Shown here in pieces: positions 42,151 to 51,015 of a DNA stretch of 64,000 nucleotides; position 1 is the stretch's first letter; every line of letters starts with the position of its first letter. The position numbers and the translations under genes are program-made. This DNA is from Dongia_A sp035695765 (GTDB lineage Bacteria; Pseudomonadota; Alphaproteobacteria; Dongiales; Dongiaceae), in NCBI GenBank assembly GCA_035695765.1, contig DASRRI010000030.1:57829-121828 (forward strand). Reading direction: 5' to 3'. The notes under the pieces are model-generated. The model was not told the origin of the DNA. It made no database searches and saw only the letters and a program-made list of their open reading frames with translations.

Positions 42151-44558
42151 CGTCGGTGCGGTCCTGCGCGATCGCTGCGTTGCTGTTGCTTGCCGCCTGC
42201 GGCGGCTCGCCGGAAGAGCGCGAAGCGGAATATCTGAGGAGCGGCAAGGAGCTCTATGAAAAGGGCGATCTCGCGAAGGCCGCGATTGAATTTCGCAACG
42301 CGCTCCAGATCAACCCGACCGGCGTCGAGGCGAAATATTTCACGGCCCTCATTTTCGAAAGGAAGGGCAACTTGCCGCGCGCGATGTCGGCCTACCAGGA
42401 AGTCGCGTTGCAGGATCCCAACAACCGCAACGCTGTCCTGAAGCTCGGCCAATACGCCCTGATGAACCGCGACGTGAACGAAGCCAGGATGCGCGCCGAC
42501 AAACTGATCGCGCTCGATTCCAGCAAGCCGGACGGCCACACCATGAAAGCCGCCGCCTTCATGATCATGGGCAACCTGGCCGACGCGGAAACGGAGGCAA
42601 AGGCGGCCCTCTCCCTCCATCCCAACGACGAAGACGCCACCATCGTGCTGGCCAGCCAGCGCGCACGCCAGGGCAAGTTCGATGAAGCGGAAGCCCTGGT
42701 GAAGGACAGCCTCGCCGCCAACCCGAAGAGCGTGCAGCTGCTTGGCTTCAAACTGAAGCTGCTGGCCGACCAGCACCGCGACACCGAGGTGGAGCAGGTG
42801 CTCCGCCAATTGGTCGAGATCGATCCCGCCAATCCAAGTCACGTCGTCAACCTGGCGAACGTACTGACCGCCGCGGGCCGGCTGCCGGAAGCACAGGAGG
42901 AATTCCGCCGCGCGATCAAGGTGAACAAGGATTCGGACTTGTTGCCTGCCGCCTACGCCGACTTCCTGGAACGGCAAGTCGGGACCGCGGACGCAATCGA
43001 CGAAGCCAAGGCGCTCGCCGCACAGTTCAAGGACAATGCCGCCTTTTCCTTCCTGCTGGCCCGCCTCTATATCAAGGCGAACCGGTTGGACGATGCGGAA
43101 GGGCAGCTGAAGCAGCTGGTGCAAGTGTTCGAGCGCTCCTCCGACAGGCTGGACGCGCAGGTGGAGCTGGCGCGCATCACGCTGCTGCGTGGCGACAGGC
43201 AGGGCGCGCTCGCTCAGCTGGCCGATATCCTGAAAGGGGACAGCAAGAACGAGAATGCGCTGCTGCTGCGCGCCGCGATGAAGCTGAGCGACGGCAAGTT
43301 CGACGAAACGATCGCGGACGCACGCGCCGTCTTGCGCGAAGCGCCAGCTTCCGCGGCCGCGCTCACCATCCTGGCGAAGGCCTATGTCGCGACCAACGAG
43401 ACGGGGCTGGCGATCGGGGCGCTCAGAAACCTGTCGGCCGTAGTGCCGCAGAATGCCGACGTCCATGTCCAGCTGGCCGGCCTGCTGTTGATGCGCGCGC
43501 CGGACGAAGCAGTGAAGCAATTGGATGCTGCGATCGCGCTGCGCCCCGACGACGCGGACCTGAAGGCGCAAAAGGCGCAGGTTCTCATCTATACCAAGCG
43601 CTGGGATCAGGGCGAGGTGATCGGGCAGGACCTCGCCGCCGACCAGAAGACGGCGGCGCTGGGCCACCAGATCCTGGGCGAGGCCGCCCTCGCCCGCCAG
43701 GACTTCCCGACCGCAATCACAGAGCTGCAAGCGGCGATCGATCTCGGCCGCAGCTTTTCCGTCGTGGGGCCAAAGCTGATGGAGGCCTACAAGCGGTCCA
43801 ACCAGCCTCAGCCCGCCTCGCGCACCGGGACGCGGGAGACGAGCCCCGCGGAAAAGGTGCTGCTCGACCGCATCGCGAAGGATCCGAAGGATGCCGACGC
43901 GCTCGTGCTGCTGGCGGAGATTCGCGAGGAGAACGGCCATTTGCAGGCGGCCAAGGAATTGCTGCACCAGGCCATCGAAGTCAAGCCGGGGGCGCGTGCG
44001 CCCTACCTCAACCTCGCGCGCGTCCTGAAGAGCGAGGGCAACCTCAAGGAAGCGTCGGAGACGCTGCAACTCGCGGCAGCGCGCTTTCCCGATGACAGCC
44101 TTGTGCTCGAGAGCCTGGCGATCGGCCACGAGCTGATGCAGGACTACGACGCCGCCAGGATCGCCTATGAGAATGTCCTGGCGAAATGGCCGAACGATCT
44201 GGTCGCGGCCAACAATCTTGCCATGCTCATCGCCGACACCTGGCCTACCGACAGGCCCTTGCTGGACCGCGCGCGATTGCTGGTCGAGGCGTTCCGCAAC
44301 AGCAACAACCCGACGCTGACCGACACACTTGGCTGGGTGCAGGTGCGCCTCGGCAATATCGACGACGCAACGATCATCCTGAAAAAGGCTGCATCGATGC
44401 AGCCGGACAATCAGCAGGTGCACTACCACTATGCTGTCGCCTTGTCGCTGAAAGGTCTCAACGACCTTGCGCGCGACGCCATGACCAAGGCGCTGGCTGG
44501 CGATCCCGCCTTCCGCGGCCTCGACGAGGCGAAGCAGCTGGCCGCCAAGCTTCAGTAG
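42135..44558 (+). CDS. prsT: TPR-repeat lipoprotein, PrsT-like (exosortase/PEP-CTERM system)
   Basis: 807 residues from the ATG at 42135 (GAGAG four bases before). The signal peptide ends in lipobox LLAAC, followed by GGSPEEREAEYLRSGKELYEKGDLAKAAIEFRNALQI, matching the opening of the PrsT TPR family. The remainder is a long array of tetratricopeptide repeats (for example ALVLLAEIREENGHLQAAKELLHQAI and DTLGWVQVRLGNIDDATIILKKA). Acts in the periplasm or at the outer membrane, probably as scaffold between export machinery and sorted proteins. The PrsT family is usually near 900 residues, so this is on the short side. Confidence 0.83.
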   Translation: MRVQLTSVRSCAIAALLLLAACGGSPEEREAEYLRSGKELYEKGDLAKAAIEFRNALQINPTGVEAKYFTALIFERKGNLPRAMSAYQEVALQDPNNRNAVLKLGQYALMNRDVNEARMRADKLIALDSSKPDGHTMKAAAFMIMGNLADAETEAKAALSLHPNDEDATIVLASQRARQGKFDEAEALVKDSLAANPKSVQLLGFKLKLLADQHRDTEVEQVLRQLVEIDPANPSHVVNLANVLTAAGRLPEAQEEFRRAIKVNKDSDLLPAAYADFLERQVGTADAIDEAKALAAQFKDNAAFSFLLARLYIKANRLDDAEGQLKQLVQVFERSSDRLDAQVELARITLLRGDRQGALAQLADILKGDSKNENALLLRAAMKLSDGKFDETIADARAVLREAPASAAALTILAKAYVATNETGLAIGALRNLSAVVPQNADVHVQLAGLLLMRAPDEAVKQLDAAIALRPDDADLKAQKAQVLIYTKRWDQGEVIGQDLAADQKTAALGHQILGEAALARQDFPTAITELQAAIDLGRSFSVVGPKLMEAYKRSNQPQPASRTGTRETSPAEKVLLDRIAKDPKDADALVLLAEIREENGHLQAAKELLHQAIEVKPGARAPYLNLARVLKSEGNLKEASETLQLAAARFPDDSLVLESLAIGHELMQDYDAARIAYENVLAKWPNDLVAANNLAMLIADTWPTDRPLLDRARLLVEAFRNSNNPTLTDTLGWVQVRLGNIDDATIILKKAASMQPDNQQVHYHYAVALSLKGLNDLARDAMTKALAGDPAFRGLDEAKQLAAKLQ

Positions 44559-44566
44559 CGTGCCTG

Positions 44567-45985
44567 CTACCGCCGGCTGGGCATGTGCCGAGGTCCACGC
44601 AGGCTCGGCACCGGTTCGGGATCCGCGCTCAGCAGACGCGGCCGCGGATGCTGGGCGGCGGCAGGCTTGGCTGCCACCGGCGCTTTGGCAGGCCCGTAAT
44701 AGAGATAGAGCGTATAGCCGCAGATGATGCCGTAGAGGATATCGCCCTCAATCATCCAGTGGGGCATGGTCGCCATGTTGAGAACGAAAAAGCAGAGATG
44801 CGCGGCGAGCAGCTTGCCGCGCGGGCCGTGCTTGGCGCGCAGCGCGCAGTACAGCATGGTCGCCCACATCAGGATGACTGCAACCACTCCGACCACGCCA
44901 TATTCATAGAGCGTCGAGACCAACGTATTGTGGGCGTAGATCGCCGTGAACTTGGTCCAGGAATCGGGACCCCAGCCCAGGATGTGGACCTTCGTTCCGC
45001 CATCCAGATAGCCGTAGATGTAGCCGCTCCACATATAGGCCCGATTCGACAGCAGATGCCGCTCGTCGAGCGTGTACTCGGATTGCCGCTTCATGAGGTT
45101 GCCGAGATCGCTGAACGTGGTCACGAGGTCCACGAACCGTTCTCGCAGCACCCAGCCGGCGGCCAGCGCAAGCAGACCGGAGACCGTGAGGATGCCAATC
45201 GCGACATAAGCGCGCTGGCGCGGCGGGAAACGGCCAAGGAAGTCCAGATTGAACTGCACGAAGGCCAAAGGCGCGAAGGCCAGGATCGTGGTGCGGTAAT
45301 TCGCCAGCACCAGCGCGCCGAGCAGGGTGACCAGCAGCGCGGCGCGCACCAATACATTGAGGCCGCTGGCGAAGCAGGCGATCACGAAGCAGGTCGCCAA
45401 CACGATGGAAAACGCCGCCTCGTGATTGTAGCCACCGATATAGCTGGTTGATCCGTCGGATTCGCTCGCCTTCGCGATGTGGAAAACCACCGAGAGAAAC
45501 TGGAACAGCAGCGGGATGAGGGCCGACCAGAGCAGCAGGTTCATCATCCGCCGCTCGCCCATGGCGCTGAGGCCTTCATAGACGCTGATGGTCAGGATGC
45601 CGAGATAACCGAACTTCACCACCACATCGACGGCGCCGGGAATATCGTGGTTCGCAATCGCGCTCAGCACCACCACCGCGATCAGGAAGTAGATGGGGAT
45701 CAGCGGCTTCAGCAGCAGATGCCTGGTCTTGATCAGCAGCAGACCGATCACGAACACGAGCGAAGAGCCGAGCGCGTTGTACGAAAGGCCGATCGGCGAT
45801 GGTCTGAACGTGATGTCGTGATGCGCGGAGGCGAGATAGCGGAAGCAGAGCGCGAACAGCGAGAATAGGCCGGCGACGCTGCGCACCCGGTAGAACGGGT
45901 AAGCGAGCAGCACGACGACGATGAGGGTTGCGGGATAGAGCAACCACGGCGGCATCGCCTTGCCGAGATCGAGGCCCATGTCCAT
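44567..45985 (-). CDS. Wzy/O-antigen-ligase-like polysaccharide polymerase
   Basis: 472 residues with about ten membrane helices and a large periplasmic loop (about 300-355) containing LLSNRAYMWSGYIYGYLDGGTKVHILGWGPDSWTKF and YAHNTLVSTLYEYGVVG. The Arg and His-Asn arrangement is typical of the Wzy/WaaL superfamily. The cytoplasmic C-terminal tail is Pro/Ala/Arg-rich. It likely polymerises lipid-linked repeat units in the periplasm. It converges on prsT and is divergent from the beta-helix gene. Confidence 0.83.
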   Translation of the reverse strand: MDMGLDLGKAMPPWLLYPATLIVVVLLAYPFYRVRSVAGLFSLFALCFRYLASAHHDITFRPSPIGLSYNALGSSLVFVIGLLLIKTRHLLLKPLIPIYFLIAVVVLSAIANHDIPGAVDVVVKFGYLGILTISVYEGLSAMGERRMMNLLLWSALIPLLFQFLSVVFHIAKASESDGSTSYIGGYNHEAAFSIVLATCFVIACFASGLNVLVRAALLVTLLGALVLANYRTTILAFAPLAFVQFNLDFLGRFPPRQRAYVAIGILTVSGLLALAAGWVLRERFVDLVTTFSDLGNLMKRQSEYTLDERHLLSNRAYMWSGYIYGYLDGGTKVHILGWGPDSWTKFTAIYAHNTLVSTLYEYGVVGVVAVILMWATMLYCALRAKHGPRGKLLAAHLCFFVLNMATMPHWMIEGDILYGIICGYTLYLYYGPAKAPVAAKPAAAQHPRPRLLSADPEPVPSLRGPRHMPSRR

Positions 45986-46008
45986 CGTCAGGCTCGCTCA
46001 CATTCGAG

Positions 46009-46030
46009 GGCGGCCGCGTGCTTGGCCGCC
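46009..46030. repeat. hairpin between polymerase and beta-helix genes
   Basis: A perfect inverted repeat GGCGGCC-N8-GGCCGCC in the 182-base divergent promoter region. Possible operator or leader hairpin; no T-run follows. Confidence 0.4.
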
Positions 46031-46167
46031 AACGTCACACCTTTGACCCTGTGTCGAAAGGCTGGCGGCCAAACGTCGCAGCAACCCGGGAAGCCACGGA
46101 GTTGTTGGTTGACTTGCCATCTGGCCGATTTCAGGCTTTTCGCTCCCTCACCCGGGAAAGAACCGAC

Positions 46168-47583
46168 ATGCGACGCAGCGACAAAGGCAACCACCCGGCT
46201 CCGTTCGTGATGTCGCGGCGCCACGCTCTCCTGGTTTCGCTTGGCGGCCTGTTTGCGGGACTTGGCGCAGGCCGATTGCGCGCGGACACACTCGGGCACG
46301 CGGCGGCGGCGCAGCCGAAATCGGTGAAGCTGTTTACGGCACAGGGTGCCGGTTCGAAGGATGGGCGCAACTGGCATAACGCGATGCCGATGGACGCCCT
46401 GTCCAAGGCGTTGAGTTCCGCGCGGCCGGGCGATGGTTTCTTGATCGGCTTCGACCCCGCGGGTGGTGCTCCGATCGCGCTCGACCAGGGCCAGATCTCC
46501 CTCAAGGCATCGGGCGACGAGAAGAACCCGATCTTTATCGAAGCCGGTCCGGTTGCGGGTCATGACAATATTGGCGCGGTCCCGCAGGATGCGGCCGCCT
46601 TCTTCAAGAGCACGAAGCCCTGGTCGCTCCCCGATTTCGCCAAGCGCGGCGGTTCCTGCTATCTCGCTATCAACAACGGCGCCTCGCACTTGAGGCTCAC
46701 CGGCTTCAGGATGGATGGAACTGCGGCAGACGGCTTCCTCAAGTTCCGCGCCAGGCGGGCCATGACCTTCACCGACATCGTCATTGCCGGGTTCGATGCC
46801 AGAAATGTCGGGCGCGTGATCGAGACCGACCGTGGGTCCATGCTGCAGAACCTGACCGTCGAGAATTGCCGCGCGGTCGGAATCGTGCGCGGCTTCGCCC
46901 GGTTCCGCAATCTGTCGGACTCGACGCTTCGCAACCTCAACCTCGACGCCGCCAACATGGATGCCGGCGGCAAAAATGTGTGCCAGCTGATCGCCCTGGC
47001 CGAAGGCGAGAATGTAGTGTTCGAGAATGTGACCCTCGCCAACGCCATCAACCAGCCGCCCCCGCCCAAGCAAGGCAAGGAGGCAGGCTATGTCCAAGGC
47101 GACGGCATCGTGTGTGAGCGCAAAACGAAGAACGTCACCATCCGCAAGTGCCACGCCAGCAACATGGGCGACGGCGGGTTCGACCTGAAGACGGTCAACG
47201 TTACCATAGAGGACAGCAGCACCGACTCCTGCAAATACGGCGCGCGTATCTGGGCCGAAGGCGACAACGTGATCCGGCGTTGCGACTTCCGCAATCCGAA
47301 GTCCCGCGGCAAGATCAAAGGCGCCTGCATCCAGGCCGGCGGCACGCTGCAGATCATCGATACCAAGCTGCATGCTGGCCCTGGAACGGCCGCGATCCAG
47401 CTGCATCAGAACAAGAATCGCAACGCTCCCTTCGTCCAGATGCAAGGCGGCTCGATCGAGACCGAGGGCGACGGCAAGGTGGCGAGCTCCGTCGGCGATG
47501 GCGTGCTGGAGCTGCACAATGTCATGGTCAATGGCGTTGCGACCGATCATCGCTACGTCTTCCAGAAGAAGGATAAGCAATAG
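46168..47583 (+). CDS. secreted right-handed beta-helix protein (pectate-lyase-like)
   Basis: 471 residues from the ATG at 46168, the longest start giving a signal-like N terminus. MSRRHALLVSLGGLFAGLGAG (residues 15-35) resembles a Tat signal with twin arginine. The mature part consists of parallel beta-helix coils (HLRLTGFRMDG, TFTDIVIAGFDARNVG, MLQNLTVENCRAVGIVRGF, NVVFENVTLANAI, NVTIRKCHASNMGDGGFDLKTVNVTIEDSSTDSC, LQIIDTKLHAGPG). This fold is used by polysaccharide lyases and epimerases. The Tat-like signal and the place in the locus suggest trimming or modification of the exported polysaccharide in the periplasm. No catalytic motif can be assigned confidently. Confidence 0.75.
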   Translation: MRRSDKGNHPAPFVMSRRHALLVSLGGLFAGLGAGRLRADTLGHAAAAQPKSVKLFTAQGAGSKDGRNWHNAMPMDALSKALSSARPGDGFLIGFDPAGGAPIALDQGQISLKASGDEKNPIFIEAGPVAGHDNIGAVPQDAAAFFKSTKPWSLPDFAKRGGSCYLAINNGASHLRLTGFRMDGTAADGFLKFRARRAMTFTDIVIAGFDARNVGRVIETDRGSMLQNLTVENCRAVGIVRGFARFRNLSDSTLRNLNLDAANMDAGGKNVCQLIALAEGENVVFENVTLANAINQPPPPKQGKEAGYVQGDGIVCERKTKNVTIRKCHASNMGDGGFDLKTVNVTIEDSSTDSCKYGARIWAEGDNVIRRCDFRNPKSRGKIKGACIQAGGTLQIIDTKLHAGPGTAAIQLHQNKNRNAPFVQMQGGSIETEGDGKVASSVGDGVLELHNVMVNGVATDHRYVFQKKDKQ

Positions 47584-47632
47584 CGTATGCCCGGCGCATG
47601 CCGCGCCACACCGATAGCCAACGTCGGCCCGC

Positions 47633-49363
47633 CTAGAAGCCGAGCATCGGATACATGAAGGCCAATATTCCGGCCATCACGATCACTGCCACGCTGGCAA
47701 CGCCGATCATCCGCAGGCGTCTCCCGCGCAGCTCATCGTTGGTCGCGATATAGGGGACGGTCGCCAGCGGCATTTCGCCGAAGGCGGTCATGAGGCTCTT
47801 CGGCTCGTAGATCCTCGGATCCAACATGTCGATCGCCACCATCGCCGCGGCGGCCAGCATGCCGGTGAAAAAGACGCCGATCGCAGTCAGCAGCTTCCGG
47901 TTCGGCTTCTCCGGCACGTCCGGGAATTGCGGCGGCTCGATCACGGAGAAGGTCTCGCCCTTGCTCTGCTGCTCCATGTTCTCGGCGACCTCGGCATCCG
48001 CCTCCTTGTCCTTGAAGCTCTGGAAGCGGGCCAGTGCCGCGGTGTGTTGATCGTTGAGCGAGTTATATTCCGCCTGGACCGTCGGGGTCTGCAGGATGCG
48101 CTTCTGCAACTCGTCGATGTTAGTTTGCAGCGCGTTCGAACGCTCGTCGATGCCGCGGATCTGCGAATTGACGTCCGCCAGTTGGTTCTGGAGCTGGATG
48201 TACATCGGGTTGTCGGGCGGACCCTGCGGTGCGGTGAACGCCGAATCCGCCGGCGCCTTGGCCATCTCGGCCTTCATCTCATCAAGTTGCCGACGCAAGC
48301 GCTTCACCTCCGGATGGTTCTCGCCATAGCGCTGCAACGCATCGCTGAGCTGGGCCTGCAAGGTGCTGTATTTGGTCGTATCCAGCGACGCCGTGCTGAC
48401 GCCGCCGATCTGCTGCTTCAGCACGTCGATCTGCCGCTTCAGCCGCACGACGTCGGGATGCTTTGCACCATAGCGCGAGGACATGTCGCTGTACTGCAGC
48501 TCGAGCGACATGAGCTGGGCCTGCGGCGTCGCGGGACGGCCGTTCTCAGTCATCGGCGTGTACGGGCTCACGGTGCCGAGCTGGCTCTGCAGATAGGACT
48601 TCTTGTCGTTCAAGGTCTGCAATTCGGCCTGGTTCTGCAGCAGCTGGCCTTGCGCCTGGTTCAACAGCTGGGTGTTCATCGCGAACTGCTCGGGCAGGCT
48701 GCCATTATATTTGGAGCGCAGGTCGAGCAGCTTCTTCTCCAGCGACTGCACGTCGGAATACAGTTTCTTGGCCTGCTCGGTCAGGAACTGCGTGGTGCCC
48801 GCCGCCTTTTCCTGGCGCGTGCGGTCGTTCTCCGCCAGGTAGAGATCGGTCAGGCGGTTGGCGACCTGCTGGGCGATGTTGGGGTCTTCGTCCTCGAACG
48901 CCAGCGTGAAGGCGATCGAGGCCTGCGGCTGCTGGCGCGAGCGTTGCTGTTGCTGCTGGCCGGTCAGGTTCGCGCTCACCACCTCCATGTCGACCTTCGA
49001 GCGCATGGTGTTGATGATGGCGGAGCGCGGCGCGGTCTTCTGCTGGTCGGGATAAAGGTTGAACCGGTCGATGATCTCGTTCAGATGCTGGCTCGTCATC
49101 ACCTGCTGCTGGATGACCTGCAGCCGGTCGTTGGCGAAGGTCGAGACCGTCGACTTCACCAGATCCTCCGGAACATCCGGCTCCTCGATCAGGATCGTCG
49201 CGATCGATTGATAGGTTGCCGGCCAGATATTGACGATCGTGATCGTTGCGGCCACGCCGACGATGCCGATTGCGAGCCCGATCCATTTGCGCCGCTTGAG
49301 GGCACCGATGACGTCGATATTAATCAGCCGGTCGTCGTGTTCCATGATTGCTGCACTGCTCAT
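47633..49363 (-). CDS. chain-length determinant (Wzz/Wzc-like, GNVR) without kinase domain
   Basis: 576 residues. A membrane helix near 27-48 (WIGLAIGIVGVAATITIVNI), then a Wzz domain starting YQSIATILIEEPDVPEDLVKS, a long coiled-coil region (about 175-450), the GNVR-like PPQFPDVPEKPNRKLLTAIGVFFTGMLAA motif with a second membrane helix, and a third helix near the C terminus. The coiled coil contains two similar blocks with RYGAKHPDVVRLKRQID and RYGENHPEVKRLRRQLD. It controls polymer length in the inner membrane and probably interacts with the BY-kinase homologue at 39723. Downstream of the exosortase gene, 53 bases apart. Confidence 0.88.
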   Translation of the reverse strand: MSSAAIMEHDDRLINIDVIGALKRRKWIGLAIGIVGVAATITIVNIWPATYQSIATILIEEPDVPEDLVKSTVSTFANDRLQVIQQQVMTSQHLNEIIDRFNLYPDQQKTAPRSAIINTMRSKVDMEVVSANLTGQQQQQRSRQQPQASIAFTLAFEDEDPNIAQQVANRLTDLYLAENDRTRQEKAAGTTQFLTEQAKKLYSDVQSLEKKLLDLRSKYNGSLPEQFAMNTQLLNQAQGQLLQNQAELQTLNDKKSYLQSQLGTVSPYTPMTENGRPATPQAQLMSLELQYSDMSSRYGAKHPDVVRLKRQIDVLKQQIGGVSTASLDTTKYSTLQAQLSDALQRYGENHPEVKRLRRQLDEMKAEMAKAPADSAFTAPQGPPDNPMYIQLQNQLADVNSQIRGIDERSNALQTNIDELQKRILQTPTVQAEYNSLNDQHTAALARFQSFKDKEADAEVAENMEQQSKGETFSVIEPPQFPDVPEKPNRKLLTAIGVFFTGMLAAAAMVAIDMLDPRIYEPKSLMTAFGEMPLATVPYIATNDELRGRRLRMIGVASVAVIVMAGILAFMYPMLGF

Positions 49364-49416
49364 GCGCTATCCTTGCCTCATCCTAATGCCTTCATCAACC
49401 CGATGGTATGTCACTC

Positions 49417-51009
49417 TCACGGAACGTAGGCCGGCAGCAACGGCGCAGCCTCCGCAACGAATTCCCTTAACGTCTGCTCGGCGCGATTGAGATCGCCGCC
49501 ATCGACCGGCGTCACGAAACGGACCAGCGCGCCGTCCCGGCGGTTGCGCAGGACTGCATTCTGGAATAGCCGAATTTTCGCAACATATTCACTGGTCTCG
49601 TGCCGGCCGCCTTCCACGAACCAGAAATAGACGAGTTGCTTGTCGGTTCCCTGGCTAATGATCAAGCGGCTGGCGCGGATGGTTCCGCCGGCTGCCGGTA
49701 TCGCCACAATTCCGCCATCTTCCACCTGCCAGCCGCCGCCGGGAATGCAGACCAGCGGCGAATGGGCGGCATTGCCGCTATATTGCGAGTCATAATAGGC
49801 CGACCAAACATTCACCACCGACCTGCCCTTCACGAAGTTGAGGCTGAGGTGATCGGTGGCATTGAGCGCAGCCAGTGCCGACGGGTCGATCGGCAGGTCC
49901 GCACCCTGCCAGGCGCCGATCTGGCGCGGGAACAACGCGAACTCAGTCCGCGGCGGCAGCTGGCCGCCGCGCGCCCCGACCGCGATTTCGGCGACGAGGG
50001 TAGCGACGCACAATCCGGCCACCACAAAGCCGGGCAACGCCGATCCGCCCGGCCTCGTCGAGGAAGCCCGGCTGCGTTTCGGCGGATCGAGATCGAGCCG
50101 TCGCAGGAGCGAGCGTTCGCCCGGGCCGACATAGCACAGCGCCTTCATCTCCAGGAACAGCAGCGCAAGGCAGAGCACATAGACCACCCAGCCTTCGAAG
50201 TAGTGGAAAAAGCCCTGCGCTGCATCGACGCCATATTGCTCGACCAGCAATCCCGTCACCGCGATCCGCACGATGTTCATCAGGATCGTGATCGGGATGC
50301 TGGAGAGGAAGATGACCGCCCGCTTCACCGGATGGCCAACATAAAGATAGGCGCACAGGAACGCGAAAGTCGCGAGCGGGAACAGATAGCGCAGTCCACT
50401 GCAGGCTTCCGCCACTTGCAGCTGGATCTGGCCCAGATCGATGATGTTGCCTTCGCGCAGAACCGGGATGTCGAACAGCCGGATCAATGCGACCGCGCCG
50501 ATGGAGGAGACCAGCTGCAAGGCGGTGGTCATCGCGACCTGCAGCGCACCCGCCTGCGGCAGGGCAAACAGCAGGAAGACCAATGCCGGCCACGCCCGCG
50601 CGGCCTGGCGTTCCCCGAGCCAGGCGACCGCGATGCCGATGATGGTGAGGAAGAGGCCAAGCTGCCCCGGAAAGCGCGTCTGGCTCAGGAATTCGATGAG
50701 GCCGAACAAGACGCCGACCAAGGCAATGACGGCGCCGAGCCAGCCGCTTGACCTTCCGACCGCCGCCGCATCGATGCGGCCAAGATCGCGCCACAGCATC
50801 AGGACCGCGATCACCGGCACCAGCGGCCCGTAATTGTACTCGGGCGAGGTCAGCCAGGCATCGACCGTGCTCTCGATCGAATCGTGGAACAGATAGAAGG
50901 CAAGAGCGAGGCTTGCGCCGGCGGCAATCCATGACCACGTGCCGGAACGCGCATGCGCGGCCCGGAAGGCGGGCGCGACTGCGGACATGCGTGCGAGATC
51001 CGTTGCCAT
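49417..51009 (-). CDS. xrtD: exosortase XrtD with fused EpsI domain
   Basis: 530 residues. The first ~300 form an eight- to nine-helix exosortase: SPEYNYGPLVPVIAVLMLWRD near 55-74, EACSGLRYLFPL with catalytic Cys203, LMNIVRIAVTG with Arg248 and GFFHYFEGWVVY with His269. A linker and membrane helix lead to a C-terminal EpsI-type periplasmic domain (PLVCIPGGGWQVE, VYFWFVEGGRHETSEY). This fusion and a VPLP-type substrate in the same locus point to the VPLPA-CTERM-specific exosortase D; XrtA-type is the alternative. It cleaves the sorting signal at the inner membrane and transfers the protein to an unknown acceptor. Lies between a GT4 gene and the chain-length gene. Confidence 0.9.
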   Translation of the reverse strand: MATDLARMSAVAPAFRAAHARSGTWSWIAAGASLALAFYLFHDSIESTVDAWLTSPEYNYGPLVPVIAVLMLWRDLGRIDAAAVGRSSGWLGAVIALVGVLFGLIEFLSQTRFPGQLGLFLTIIGIAVAWLGERQAARAWPALVFLLFALPQAGALQVAMTTALQLVSSIGAVALIRLFDIPVLREGNIIDLGQIQLQVAEACSGLRYLFPLATFAFLCAYLYVGHPVKRAVIFLSSIPITILMNIVRIAVTGLLVEQYGVDAAQGFFHYFEGWVVYVLCLALLFLEMKALCYVGPGERSLLRRLDLDPPKRSRASSTRPGGSALPGFVVAGLCVATLVAEIAVGARGGQLPPRTEFALFPRQIGAWQGADLPIDPSALAALNATDHLSLNFVKGRSVVNVWSAYYDSQYSGNAAHSPLVCIPGGGWQVEDGGIVAIPAAGGTIRASRLIISQGTDKQLVYFWFVEGGRHETSEYVAKIRLFQNAVLRNRRDGALVRFVTPVDGGDLNRAEQTLREFVAEAAPLLPAYVP

Positions 51010-51015
51010 GAGCGG

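Noticed and set aside
41721..44429. About 900-codon open frame antisense to the TPR lipoprotein gene
   Set aside because: Low-complexity composition and no family similarity; the plus strand has a signal peptide, lipobox and clear TPR units.
45988..47580. Minus-strand frame opposite the beta-helix gene
   Set aside because: The plus-strand product has a signal peptide and clear beta-helix coils; the antisense product has neither.
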